The notes under the pieces: model-generated
Database searches by the model: none
What the model was told of the DNA's origin: nothing
The model's input: the letters and a program-made list of their open reading frames with translations, nothing else
Position numbers and translations under genes: made by a program
Origin: Treponema sp.
GTDB taxonomy: Bacteria; Spirochaetota; Spirochaetia; Treponematales; Treponemataceae
DNA length: 47,147 nucleotides
NCBI GenBank assembly: GCA_016296575.1
Contig: JAEDJA010000019.1
Coordinates: 1-47,147, forward strand
Direction: 5' to 3'
Part shown: piece by piece, positions 9,401 to 17,278 of the stretch
Layout of the letters: each line of letters starts with the position of its first letter
How positions within the stretch are numbered: the stretch's first letter is position 1

Positions 9401-11744
9401 GAAAAAACAAAGGATTCTGGTTATTACTCTGGCAGTGGTTTTGCTGCTGGGTATAGCCATAATCCTTGATGTTTCAATTAACAGAAAAAAAGGAATTTTA
9501 AGCGACACGCAGTTTTCTGGAAGTTACAGTGACAAAGATGGTGAATTGATTGCACTGTATCTTACAGAAGATGAAAAATTCCGCATGTATAAAAGTGTTA
9601 CAGAATATCCTCCTGCATTTATAGAAGCCCTGCTGCTTCAGGAAGACAAGCGGTTTTATCTTCACAATGGCATAAATCTTGCTTCTTTATTCAGATCATT
9701 TGTAGAAACTTATGTAAAAAAAGGCCGTCGTATTGGTGGAAGTACCATTACCATGCAGGTGGCAAAACTTAAGTACAATCTTTATACAAAAAACCTTACA
9801 GGGAAACTTAAGCAGATTTTTCTGGCTCTGCGACTGGAACTTATCTATTCAAAACAGGACATTCTTGATGCTTATGTAAACCTGGCTCCCTGCGGCAAAA
9901 ATATCGAAGGCTTTGAAACTGCAAGTGAATATTTGTTTGGAAAAAGTGTGAATCAGCTGGAACTTTCTGAGATCCTTTTGTTGTGTGTGCTGCCTCAAAA
10001 TCCTACAAAAAGATTTCCGTCCTTGCAAAGACTAAATGAAGATATGATGGAAGCAAGACGCCGTCTTTTTGATCAGTGGGTGGAAGTGCATACGGAAGAT
10101 GAAGATCAGCGCAATTTTATGAATCTTGCTCCTTATCTGGTGTGCAGTTTTCCACAGACGGCGCCTCATTTTACCAGAAATCTGGAGCTTTCAAGACCGG
10201 CACAAAGCTTTTATGGCAAAAGTTCAACAGTAAAAACCACTTTGGATTCTAGACTGCAAAAGCTTTTGAAAGATCACCTGGAGCTTTACGTAAAGAAAAA
10301 CGCCTACATTGGAATAGAAAATGCCAGTGCAATCCTTCTGGATGCCTCTTCCATGGAAGTAAAGGCCTACATTGGTTCTGCAGGGTTTTATAACGACAGC
10401 ATTCTTGGTCAGATTGATGGGGTAAGGGCAAAACGTTCACCTGGATCTACGTTAAAACCTTTTATTTACGCCCTTGCAATGGAACAGGGAATTATCCACT
10501 ACGACACCATGCTTAAGGACACACCATCCAGTTTTAGTGAATACACTCCCGATAATTATGGAAACAGTTTTATGGGACCAATAAAAGCATGGAGGGCACT
10601 TACCCAAAGCCGAAATATTCCTGCTGTAAATCTGGCCCGGCAGATTACTGAACCTGATTTATACGATTTTCTTGTGGAAGCAGACATTTCCGAATTAAAA
10701 GAAAAGGATACATACGGACTTTCAATTGTTTTGGGAAGTGCCGATGTTTCTCCAATGGAACTAACCGGCCTTTATGCAGCTTTGGTAAATGACGGTGTTC
10801 AATATAAAATAAAAGAAAAATTCTCTGGATGGAAAAAGGAGCAGGAAGAAAAAAAACGGTTGCTTTCGGAAGAAGCGGCCTACATTACAAGGCAAATGCT
10901 TTTTCAAAATCCTGCGCCAAATGCAGACCGCCTTAGACAAACTCCTGGCTTTGAAATCGGCTACAAAACCGGTACTTCCATTGGATTTAAAGACGCCTGG
11001 ACTGTTGGTTTTTTTGGACAGTATGTGCTTTGCATCTGGATTGGAAATTTTGACGGGCTGGGAAACAATTCCTTTTTGGGAAGATCAGCGGCCGGTCCAT
11101 TGTTCTACTCCATTGCCGAAAGCATGATTTCAAAGGGATTTGTTGAATACAGAATGCAGCTTATGCCCGAAGGAGTAAAAAAAGTGCAGGTTTGTTCTGT
11201 TTCGGGATGTATTAGCAACGAAGATTGTCCTGAAACTGAGCTGACTTATTTTATTCCAGGAGTTTCTCCAATCGAAAAATGCAAGATTCATAGACGGATC
11301 AATGTGGATACAAGAACCGGTTATAGAACAGACGAAACAGATAAACCCTATGTTCAGTCGGTAGTTAGGGAATACTGGCCTAGTGATTTGCTTGCCTTGT
11401 TTAAACAAGCTGGACTTCCTCGTCTTGTGCCCCCTGATTACCCGGATAATGAAGGCATAAATAAGTCAAATGTGGGATACCCTCCAGAAATTCTTTCGCC
11501 TTTAAAAGCAACCCAATATGTGTTCAGCCAGAAGACTCCCGACCGCAACGTAATTATTTTGTCGGCAAATAATGATGCTGATACAAAAGAGCTGTTCTGG
11601 TTCTGCGGTTCATCTTTTATTGGAAGAGCGAAACCTGGAGAAAAACTGGAATGGCGTCCGGAAGCTGGAAACTACGAGTTAACAGTTCTGGATGACAAAG
11701 GCCGAAGTTCATCCCGAGGAGTGTCCATTTCCCTGGTAGAGTAG
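9390..11744 (+). CDS. pbpC: Penicillin-binding protein 1C (bifunctional transglycosylase/transpeptidase)
   Basis: This 784-residue class A penicillin-binding protein polymerises and cross-links peptidoglycan at the outer face of the inner membrane. After a signal anchor (residues 8-27) comes a GT51 domain with LLQEDKRF (catalytic Glu85) and GGSTITMQ. The transpeptidase domain has GSTLK (nucleophile Ser353, Lys356), SRN as the SxN motif, and KTGTS. The Cys-rich segment SVSGCISNEDC and a C-terminal beta domain after about residue 690 match the PBP1C-specific extension. Its ATG lies inside the last codons of the macroglobulin gene, so translation is probably coupled. The length is normal and all catalytic motifs are intact. 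In the model organism this protein is not essential; the role of the macroglobulin partner is inferred from the family. Confidence 0.95.
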   Translation: MKNKKKQRILVITLAVVLLLGIAIILDVSINRKKGILSDTQFSGSYSDKDGELIALYLTEDEKFRMYKSVTEYPPAFIEALLLQEDKRFYLHNGINLASLFRSFVETYVKKGRRIGGSTITMQVAKLKYNLYTKNLTGKLKQIFLALRLELIYSKQDILDAYVNLAPCGKNIEGFETASEYLFGKSVNQLELSEILLLCVLPQNPTKRFPSLQRLNEDMMEARRRLFDQWVEVHTEDEDQRNFMNLAPYLVCSFPQTAPHFTRNLELSRPAQSFYGKSSTVKTTLDSRLQKLLKDHLELYVKKNAYIGIENASAILLDASSMEVKAYIGSAGFYNDSILGQIDGVRAKRSPGSTLKPFIYALAMEQGIIHYDTMLKDTPSSFSEYTPDNYGNSFMGPIKAWRALTQSRNIPAVNLARQITEPDLYDFLVEADISELKEKDTYGLSIVLGSADVSPMELTGLYAALVNDGVQYKIKEKFSGWKKEQEEKKRLLSEEAAYITRQMLFQNPAPNADRLRQTPGFEIGYKTGTSIGFKDAWTVGFFGQYVLCIWIGNFDGLGNNSFLGRSAAGPLFYSIAESMISKGFVEYRMQLMPEGVKKVQVCSVSGCISNEDCPETELTYFIPGVSPIEKCKIHRRINVDTRTGYRTDETDKPYVQSVVREYWPSDLLALFKQAGLPRLVPPDYPDNEGINKSNVGYPPEILSPLKATQYVFSQKTPDRNVIILSANNDADTKELFWFCGSSFIGRAKPGEKLEWRPEAGNYELTVLDDKGRSSSRGVSISLVE

Positions 11745-11789
11745 AAATTCTAAACTTCTGTAGGCCACTGTTATCTCCAGAAGAAACAC

Positions 11790-11817
11790 TGTCATCTCCA
11801 GCGTAGTCGAGAGATCT
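11790..11817. repeat. Short dispersed palindromic repeat (TCGA-rich family), copy 1
   Basis: The unit TGTCATCTCCAGCGTAGTCG followed by AGAGATCT resembles a second copy at 22578-22604. Both lie in gene ends or intergenic DNA and share the core GTCATCTC-AGC-AGTCGAGAG. This copy follows pbpC, between two convergent genes. It may be a repetitive extragenic palindrome. The two copies differ at a few positions. Confidence 0.5.
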
Positions 11818-11852
11818 ATTCATTTGGAGGAATAGAAAGTGGAACAAGTGTA

Positions 11853-13064
11853 TCAAGCAGAAGTTATCCAATCCAAAGCGTAAATCTGCCTGATGCCTTC
11901 GTGGGAGATTTCATTGCACTCATCTAAAGTAATCAGGAATTTAGGGTATGAATCTTTTATGGCCTTTAGAGGTTTCAGTTCTCTTTTTAAGGTATCTTCA
12001 TTTGTTACGGAAAGAGAAACTTGATAATACTCTGGAAGGCCGTTTTTTATAGCAACAAAATCTACTTCCATATCTGCAAATTTTCCGACATATACTTCGT
12101 AGCCTCGGCGTAATAATTCCAGGTATACTATGTTTTCAAGAAGAAAACCTTCATTGCCTGTTTTATTTCCAAGCATAAAATAATGAAGTCCTGTATCAAC
12201 GGCATAATATTTTTCAAGGCTTTTTAGGAATTCTTTACCCTTTATATCGTAGCGGGTTGCTTTATAAAACAGGTAACTTTCTGTAAGAGCAGAGTAACAA
12301 TTTTCTACAGTTGCGCTGGCGGTTTTTCGTCCTCCAGAGGTCAATGTGTCGCTGATTTTTTTGCTGGAAGTCAAATTTCCGATGTTCGAAAGACTGAACT
12401 TTGTGATTTTTTCAAGGACATCAGAATCAGAAATCTTTTTGCGCTGAAGAATATCTTTTAGCACGATTGTTGAGTAAATTCCCCGTAAATAGTCCCTTAT
12501 CATTTCCTTGTCATTCAAGAGATTTGGAATGTAAGGGAAACCGCCGAACATCACAAATTGATTATAGGCTTTTCTGTTGGTTTCCACCTTGCTCCCGGAA
12601 ATTTCGGAGCATAATTCACAGTATTCAGGAAAAGAAAGAGGCAGCATTTTTATTTCGATATATCGACCGCTTAAAAGTGTGGCAATTTCACCAGAAAGCA
12701 TATAGGCATTGGAACCTGTTATGTAAAGATCTATGTTGTCTTTGAGGAATAAACTGTTTATAGCCTTTTCAAAATCGGGAACCATTTGAATTTCATCAAG
12801 AAAAATATAATTCATTTTTGTAGGAATGAGATTTTCAGTTATTTGATTATAAAGGATGTGATAGTCATAAAGGTGTTCGTTTTCGATTGAATCAAGATTA
12901 ATTGACTGGATGCAATCCTGTGTAATTCCCTGAGACAAAAGTGTTTTTTGAAATTCCAAAAGCAAAGTAGATTTCCCGCATCTTCGGACACCTGTTATAA
13001 CTTTGATAACTTTTTTGTTTTGCCATTTGAGCAGCTGTTCTTGAAATTCTTTTCTGATTACCAT
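11853..13064 (-). CDS. AAA ATPase of the DUF4143 family
   Basis: This is a 403-residue P-loop ATPase of the archaeal-type AAA/DUF4143 family, common in gut bacteria and often near mobile or defence genes. Its biochemical role is unknown. The Walker A is GVRRCGKST (about residues 25-33) and the Walker B is NYIFLDEIQ (about residue 95). The segment ITGSNAYMLSGEIATLLSGR marks the end of the ATPase domain. The C-terminal DUF4143 part contains DIKGKEFL, RRGYEVYVGK and EVDFVA, a nuclease-like fold motif in which the acidic residues and a following Gln are typical. There is no ribosome site; a consensus promoter ends 6 nt from the ATG, so the mRNA is probably leaderless. A truncated paralogue lies at 31089-31930. 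Confidence 0.85.
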   Translation of the reverse strand: MVIRKEFQEQLLKWQNKKVIKVITGVRRCGKSTLLLEFQKTLLSQGITQDCIQSINLDSIENEHLYDYHILYNQITENLIPTKMNYIFLDEIQMVPDFEKAINSLFLKDNIDLYITGSNAYMLSGEIATLLSGRYIEIKMLPLSFPEYCELCSEISGSKVETNRKAYNQFVMFGGFPYIPNLLNDKEMIRDYLRGIYSTIVLKDILQRKKISDSDVLEKITKFSLSNIGNLTSSKKISDTLTSGGRKTASATVENCYSALTESYLFYKATRYDIKGKEFLKSLEKYYAVDTGLHYFMLGNKTGNEGFLLENIVYLELLRRGYEVYVGKFADMEVDFVAIKNGLPEYYQVSLSVTNEDTLKRELKPLKAIKDSYPKFLITLDECNEISHEGIRQIYALDWITSA

Positions 13065-13070
13065 ACTAAA

Positions 13071-13099
13071 ATTGTATATTATGCAGTTAAAAATGTAAA
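13071..13099 (-). promoter_or_regulatory. Promoter of the DUF4143 gene, leaderless layout
   Basis: On the minus strand TTTACA (13094-13099) and TACAAT (13071-13076) match 5 of 6 bases each and have a 17-nt spacer. Only 6 nt separate the -10 box from the ATG, so transcription should begin at or next to the start codon. Confidence 0.6.
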
Positions 13100-13161
13100 G
13101 TTTTTTAGTTATAAGTTAAAAACTAAGTGAAAATTAAACTTTTTAACTTGAAAAGTAAAAA

Positions 13162-13174
13162 ATTGGACAGCCCC
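13162..13174. repeat. Solo half-site of the GTCC terminator-element family
   Basis: ATTGGACAGCCCC matches the right terminal sequence of the inverted-repeat elements at 22917, 29104 and 42626. No facing arm was found nearby. It lies just past the DUF362 stop codon and may be the remnant of a decayed terminator element. Confidence 0.4.
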
Positions 13175-13193
13175 GAAATGACAGAAAATATTC

Positions 13194-14324
13194 TTAAAAT
13201 CTTTTAAGTTTGATTGCGTCAGCCGGACAGATTTCGTGGCAGCAGTAACACTTGATACAGTCTTTTCTGTTGATTTCCACGTGCTTTCCTTTTTTACTTT
13301 TGTCTTCAACAAATTTCAGAACTTTTGGTGGACAGATCTGGACACATTTTCCACAACGAATACATTTGCTGTTTTGGAAGTGAGGTTTGCGTGTAAAAAA
13401 GGCAGCTGCAATCTGGTTTACAAAGTCCGGGATCATCTTCTGCAAGGTTTCGGAAGCGTTTTTATCGTGAACAGCTTTAAAATCCAGGTTTTTTATTTCT
13501 TCAAAAGGAGCACCAACAGTTTCAACTTCATCCCAGGAATTAAGCCAGATTTTACGGTCAAGAGCATCTTTCAGGTTGGAAACTTCGTCTGCATTATAAC
13601 CAACTGCCGTAGAACAAATGTGGTCAAGTGCAAGAATATTGTCTGAAGCGGCAAGGAAATTCAGGTTGATTGGATCACCACTTCCAGGACCCCCTGGGCC
13701 TTCCATACCCACAATTGCATCCATAATAGCGTAGCCCGGTTTTACTGCCAGGTTTAGGTCTGTAAGATAAGCTGCAAAGTCTGATTTTTTTGGATATTCG
13801 TAGTGCATCTTGGCTTTTTCAAGACCAATAATCAGACCAAAAAGATTTTTCATTGCACCGGTGTAGCTCATTAACTGGTGACTTTTAAGCTTTGAAAGGG
13901 AAACAAGAAGATCAGCTTCCAGTAACTGTTTTGCAACTTCAAAGCGATGTTTGATTTTTGCGTTATCTAAATGAATTGTAGTTTTTTCAGAAAAATCTGC
14001 CCATTCACCGCCGTTTTTGGTTACCTGTTCAAGCATGCCAGTGCTTCTGGCACTGGAAGTAGATCCTGCAATGGCTGGAGATTCACCTACCAAAACACGA
14101 GTGGCTCCCAGTTCCACAAAGCAACGTACAGCAACACCTACCACAACAGGATGAGTACAAACAGCCAGATCAACTTTTTTTGGATATAGAATATTTGGTT
14201 TCAGGAGGACTGTTTTTCCTTTTACGTCAGGAGGAGGCACCAGTTCAAGTAGCTTTTTCAGGCTTTCATAAACCAGTTTTTCATCATATTTGTTGCATTT
14301 TCCAAGAGCTACTGTTTTTGTCAT
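13194..14324 (-). CDS. DUF362 domain protein with two C-terminal 4Fe-4S clusters
   Basis: This 376-residue protein consists of a DUF362 domain (residues about 1-290) and a ferredoxin domain. DUF362 is seen in VLLKPNILYPKK, THPVVV, LVGESPA, and the later SLSKLKSH and AMKNLFG. Two 4Fe-4S motifs end the protein: CIRCGKCVQICP (about residue 320) and CIKCYCCHEICPADA (about residue 355). Family members are soluble iron-sulfur proteins of unproven reaction; some are annotated as ferredoxin-like electron carriers. Its ATG directly follows the proB stop (TAA then ATG), with the proB 3' end supplying GGAG. Tight coupling to proB and proA suggests co-expression, but I see no established biochemical link to proline synthesis. 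Confidence 0.85.
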   Translation of the reverse strand: MTKTVALGKCNKYDEKLVYESLKKLLELVPPPDVKGKTVLLKPNILYPKKVDLAVCTHPVVVGVAVRCFVELGATRVLVGESPAIAGSTSSARSTGMLEQVTKNGGEWADFSEKTTIHLDNAKIKHRFEVAKQLLEADLLVSLSKLKSHQLMSYTGAMKNLFGLIIGLEKAKMHYEYPKKSDFAAYLTDLNLAVKPGYAIMDAIVGMEGPGGPGSGDPINLNFLAASDNILALDHICSTAVGYNADEVSNLKDALDRKIWLNSWDEVETVGAPFEEIKNLDFKAVHDKNASETLQKMIPDFVNQIAAAFFTRKPHFQNSKCIRCGKCVQICPPKVLKFVEDKSKKGKHVEINRKDCIKCYCCHEICPADAIKLKRF

Positions 14325-15137
14325 TTAATCTCCAAGGAACAAAGTGCCTTTTCCGTTTCCCGAAGCCAGTGTATCCAATACATTTTCTGTGGCACTATTT
14401 GCCAGCAGTAAAGGAATATTGAAGGCTGTGGTTTTTTCGGCTGCCTGGATTTTTGTTTCTATTCCGCCAGTTCCAAATTCATTATTATTTCCGATTTTAA
14501 TAGTTTCCCGCAGCTCCTTAATTGATTTTACCATACCAATAAGCTTTGCGTCAGGGTTTGTTTTTGGATTATCGGTGTAAACTCCATCAATATCACTAAA
14601 GAGTATTAGAAGATCTGCACTCCAAAGAATAGCTGTAAGTGCTGAAAGATTATCGTTATCACCAATTTTAATTTCATCTACGCTGATTGAATCGTTTTCG
14701 TTAATAATTGGGATGACACCTTCATCAACAAGAGTAAAAATTGTGTTTCGCATATGAAGGGTTCTGTTATCATTTTCAAAATCTTCTTTTGTAAAAAGCA
14801 GCTGACCAATATGAATGCCGTATTTGTTAAAAGCGTGGCGCCACTGGTTCATCAGTTCAACCTGACCAACGGCACACAAAGCCTGTCGGTAATGAACGTC
14901 TTTTTTGCGGGCCCACTCTTTGATTGTGGCAATTCCCGAAATCTGTGCTCCCGAAGAAACAAGTACAATCTGTTTTCCGGCGTCCATTAAAGTTTTACAC
15001 TGACGGGCAAGGTTTTCCATGAATTGGGAGTTTGGACTTCCATCAGCTTTTGCCAGGGAGTTTGATCCGAATTTCATTACGATTTTTCGGCTTTCTTTGA
15101 TAATCTGTGCAATCTCTTTTCCGTTTTCGGTTTCCAT
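14325..15137 (-). CDS. proB: Glutamate 5-kinase (short form without PUA domain)
   Basis: This enzyme phosphorylates glutamate to glutamyl 5-phosphate, the first step of proline synthesis. The 270-residue protein is an amino-acid-kinase fold only. Motifs seen are VMKFGSNSLA (ATP site), VSSGAQISG, ENDSISVDEIKIGDNDNLSA and FSDIDGVYTDNP. The C-terminal PUA domain of the E. coli enzyme (367 residues) is missing, as in many short-form enzymes. The gene sits between proA, 15 nt upstream, and the DUF362 gene directly downstream, so the three are probably one transcript. The ribosome site is AAGGCAGG-like, upstream of the ATG at 15137. Feedback control by proline would depend on the kinase domain alone. 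Confidence 0.94.
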   Translation of the reverse strand: METENGKEIAQIIKESRKIVMKFGSNSLAKADGSPNSQFMENLARQCKTLMDAGKQIVLVSSGAQISGIATIKEWARKKDVHYRQALCAVGQVELMNQWRHAFNKYGIHIGQLLFTKEDFENDNRTLHMRNTIFTLVDEGVIPIINENDSISVDEIKIGDNDNLSALTAILWSADLLILFSDIDGVYTDNPKTNPDAKLIGMVKSIKELRETIKIGNNNEFGTGGIETKIQAAEKTTAFNIPLLLANSATENVLDTLASGNGKGTLFLGD

Positions 15138-15152
15138 TTTTTTACCTGCCTT

Positions 15153-16430
15153 TTATCTCACCTGACCTTCACCATTGATGAGGTATTTTGTTGTTGTAAG
15201 AGCCTTAATTCCCATAGGTCCACGGGCATGAAGCTTCTGTGTACTGATGCCAAGTTCTGCACCAAATCCAAATTCCCCACCGTCTGTAAAACGAGTGCTG
15301 GCATTTACGTAAACACAGGCAGCATCAACATTGTTCTGGAAATAACGGGCGTTATCCATATTTTTAGTGATGATTGATTCACTGTGTTTTGTGTTGTGCG
15401 TGTTAATATATTCTACTGCATCAGCCACATTTTCAACAGTTTTGATTGTGCATTTGTAGTCCAGCCATTCAGTTCCAAAATCCTCTGGAGAAGCTGGCAG
15501 GATTATATTTGAATCAGCTGATCCAATGGCTTTTTTTGCAGCAATAAGGCTTTTTTCATCGCAGTGAAGTTCAACTTTTCCACCAAAAGCTTCAATCAGT
15601 TTTGGCATAAAGCTTTCAAGAATCTTTTCATTAATCACGATGCATTCAATTGCGTTACAAACACCAGTACGCTGAGTTTTTGCGTTGAGTGCAACTTTGC
15701 AGGCCATTTCAAGATCAGCACTTTCATCAATATAAAGATGACATACACCAGCTCCGGTTTCTATTACCGGAACACGGGCCTTTTCTACAACCATTTTAAT
15801 TAGTTTTGCGCCGCCTCGAGGAAGAGCCATGTCGATTTTTCCCACTGCTGTAAGAATCTGTTCAACTTCATCGTGATTTTCACATGGAGCAAGTTCAATG
15901 GCAGAGCTAACACCAAAGCCTTTGCAAGCTTCAGAATCCAGTGCATCTTTTATAACCTGAACAATTGCTTTATTTGAATTTAAGGCACTTGAAGAGCCCC
16001 GCAGAAGAATGGCATTTCCACTTTTATAGGCAAGACAGAAAGCATCAGCAGTAACATTTGGGCGACTTTCATAAATAATGGCAACAACACCGATTGGTAC
16101 GCGAACCTGTCGGATTTCCATGCCGTTTGGAGTTTTCCATCCACCAGTCTGTTCACCAATAGGATCAGTCTGGGAAATAACAATGCGGATACTTTCAACA
16201 ATGCCGTCAATCTTTTTGTTGTCCAAAGAAAGCCGGTCCACCAAAGATTCAGTCATTCCTTTGGAACGTGCATTTTCTACATCAACTTTGTTGGCATCAA
16301 GAATAAACTGTCTTTTTGCATCAATGGCACAGGCAACAGCTTCCAGAGCCAGATTTTTTTGATTAGCATTTTGACCAGCCAGAATCTGGTGACCTTTTCG
16401 TAGCGATGAAGTAACTTTTTCAATATCCAT
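15153..16430 (-). CDS. proA: Gamma-glutamyl phosphate reductase
   Basis: This 425-residue NADPH-dependent aldehyde-dehydrogenase-type enzyme reduces glutamyl 5-phosphate to the semialdehyde, the second proline step. Motifs include VRVPIGVVAIIYESRPN, LPRGGAKLI, the catalytic-Cys segment QRTGVCNAIE, NTKHSES and a C-terminal GGEFGFGAELGIS. The open frame extends to 16463, but the first 11 codons fall in the repeat element. The ATG at 16430 has GGAGAC 6 nt upstream and fits the family N-terminus, so I use it. The gene sits directly downstream of a hairpin with a run of nine T, so its expression may need read-through or a promoter inside the element. Confidence 0.93.
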   Translation of the reverse strand: MDIEKVTSSLRKGHQILAGQNANQKNLALEAVACAIDAKRQFILDANKVDVENARSKGMTESLVDRLSLDNKKIDGIVESIRIVISQTDPIGEQTGGWKTPNGMEIRQVRVPIGVVAIIYESRPNVTADAFCLAYKSGNAILLRGSSSALNSNKAIVQVIKDALDSEACKGFGVSSAIELAPCENHDEVEQILTAVGKIDMALPRGGAKLIKMVVEKARVPVIETGAGVCHLYIDESADLEMACKVALNAKTQRTGVCNAIECIVINEKILESFMPKLIEAFGGKVELHCDEKSLIAAKKAIGSADSNIILPASPEDFGTEWLDYKCTIKTVENVADAVEYINTHNTKHSESIITKNMDNARYFQNNVDAACVYVNASTRFTDGGEFGFGAELGISTQKLHARGPMGIKALTTTKYLINGEGQVR

Positions 16431-16451
16431 TTTTGTCTCCAAAAAAAAAGG

Positions 16452-16618
16452 GGGGATGTCCAATAAGTATGCATTACGGTGGTTGAGTTTACGGTCCCTG
16501 AGCCATGTCGAAGGGTGGTATCCTGAGCTTGTCGAAGGGTCGAAACCACCACATTTAGTGTAGCAGTCATTTCGACGAGCTCAATGAGCGCTACACTCAT
16601 TACTTATTGGACATCCCC
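16452..16618. mobile_element. MITE-like element A with 18-bp terminal inverted repeats
   Basis: The ends GGGGATGTCCAATAAGTA are perfect inverted repeats (16452-16469 and 16601-16618) around a 131-bp core. The core contains AGTGTAGC/GCTACACT hairpin arms and TCGA-rich palindromes. About 85 bp of the core (from GGTGGTTGAG to GTGTAGC) is almost identical to element C at 29104-29330. On the minus strand the GGACATCCCC arm is followed by nine T, which makes it a terminator. No transposase is encoded. Target duplications were not found by eye. It lies between proA and the 173-residue gene. Confidence 0.65.
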
Positions 16619-16637
16619 GTTCTCATATCATGCGCTT

Positions 16638-17159
16638 CTAGTAATTTGCCAGGAAGTACATGCCAATCTCAATAGCAACACGGCACTTGTCATTATTCCA
16701 TTGTACCGTAGCGGGGAGACTAGAAATGTACCACCAGAAAATACCAAATTCAGGATCAATTCGAAGTGAGTATTCAGCAAAATCTTCTGTAGCAGTCTGT
16801 GCACCAAACATGAGTGAAACGGCAGCTCCAATAATTTCAAGGAACAGCTTGTATTCGGCAGTCCAGTCGCACTGGTCTTTTGTACAGAGTCTTTCCAGCT
16901 GGTAAAGAACTTTTTCTTTTATGGCAATGTCTTGATCTTCAACCCAAGTTTTTTCAATAAGAAGCTTGAGGTTTTTCTTAAAGCTCTGAAGAAGTTTTTT
17001 CTGATAGGCTTCGTCCATTGATGAAAATCCCTTTGGTGCACCAAAAGCCTGTGCAATCAGATTTGCAGATTCTTCAAATCCTGCATCTTTATTCAAGAAA
17101 TCAGGTAAGGATGAAACAGTTTTTTCATCAAGAAAATCAGAAATCAAATCATTAGTCAT
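16638..17159 (-). CDS. Unknown 173-residue protein
   Basis: I do not recognise this protein. It has no signal peptide or membrane segment. The N-terminal half is acidic and helical, and the C-terminal half is richer in aromatic residues (FWWYISSL, then VQWNNDKCRVAIEIG near the end). It could be a small cytoplasmic helical protein. Codon use looks like that of its neighbours. It has no ribosome site, but the promoter TTGAAA-17-TATTAT ends 6 nt before the ATG. Element A follows it and supplies a terminator, separating it from proA. It diverges from the LysM/Slt operon, with a 119-bp shared intergenic region holding promoters in both directions. Confidence 0.75.
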   Translation of the reverse strand: MTNDLISDFLDEKTVSSLPDFLNKDAGFEESANLIAQAFGAPKGFSSMDEAYQKKLLQSFKKNLKLLIEKTWVEDQDIAIKEKVLYQLERLCTKDQCDWTAEYKLFLEIIGAAVSLMFGAQTATEDFAEYSLRIDPEFGIFWWYISSLPATVQWNNDKCRVAIEIGMYFLANY

Positions 17160-17165
17160 ATGGAG

Positions 17166-17194
17166 ATAATAGAATTTTACTAAACTTTTTTCAA
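17166..17194 (-). promoter_or_regulatory. Promoter of the 173-residue gene, leaderless layout
   Basis: TTGAAA (17189-17194) and TATTAT (17166-17171) lie on the minus strand with a 17-nt spacer, and the -10 box ends 6 nt before the ATG. Each box matches 5 of 6 consensus bases. Confidence 0.65.
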
Positions 17195-17225
17195 TACTAC
17201 TTATATTTGTTTTAGGCTTGTGTTG

Positions 17226-17254
17226 TGGACATTCGGGCCAAGTGGGACTATAAT
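17226..17254 (+). promoter_or_regulatory. Promoter of the LysM/Slt operon
   Basis: TGGACA (17226-17231, 5 of 6) and TATAAT (17249-17254, perfect) are 17 nt apart. Transcription would start near 17261, giving a short leader with a GCGAGG ribosome site before the ATG at 17279. Confidence 0.7.
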
Positions 17255-17278
17255 TAAAAGAATAAATGCGAGGTGTTT

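Noticed and set aside
16431..16463. Extended proA start
   Set aside because: The extra codons lie in the T-run and element A, and the ATG at 16430 has GGAGAC in front.
16277..16600. ORF beginning MSVALIELVEM on the minus strand, and a similar one at 42642-42932
   Set aside because: Both are translations of the inverted-repeat elements and run into proA or the OmpA gene; they are by-products of the repeat, not genes.
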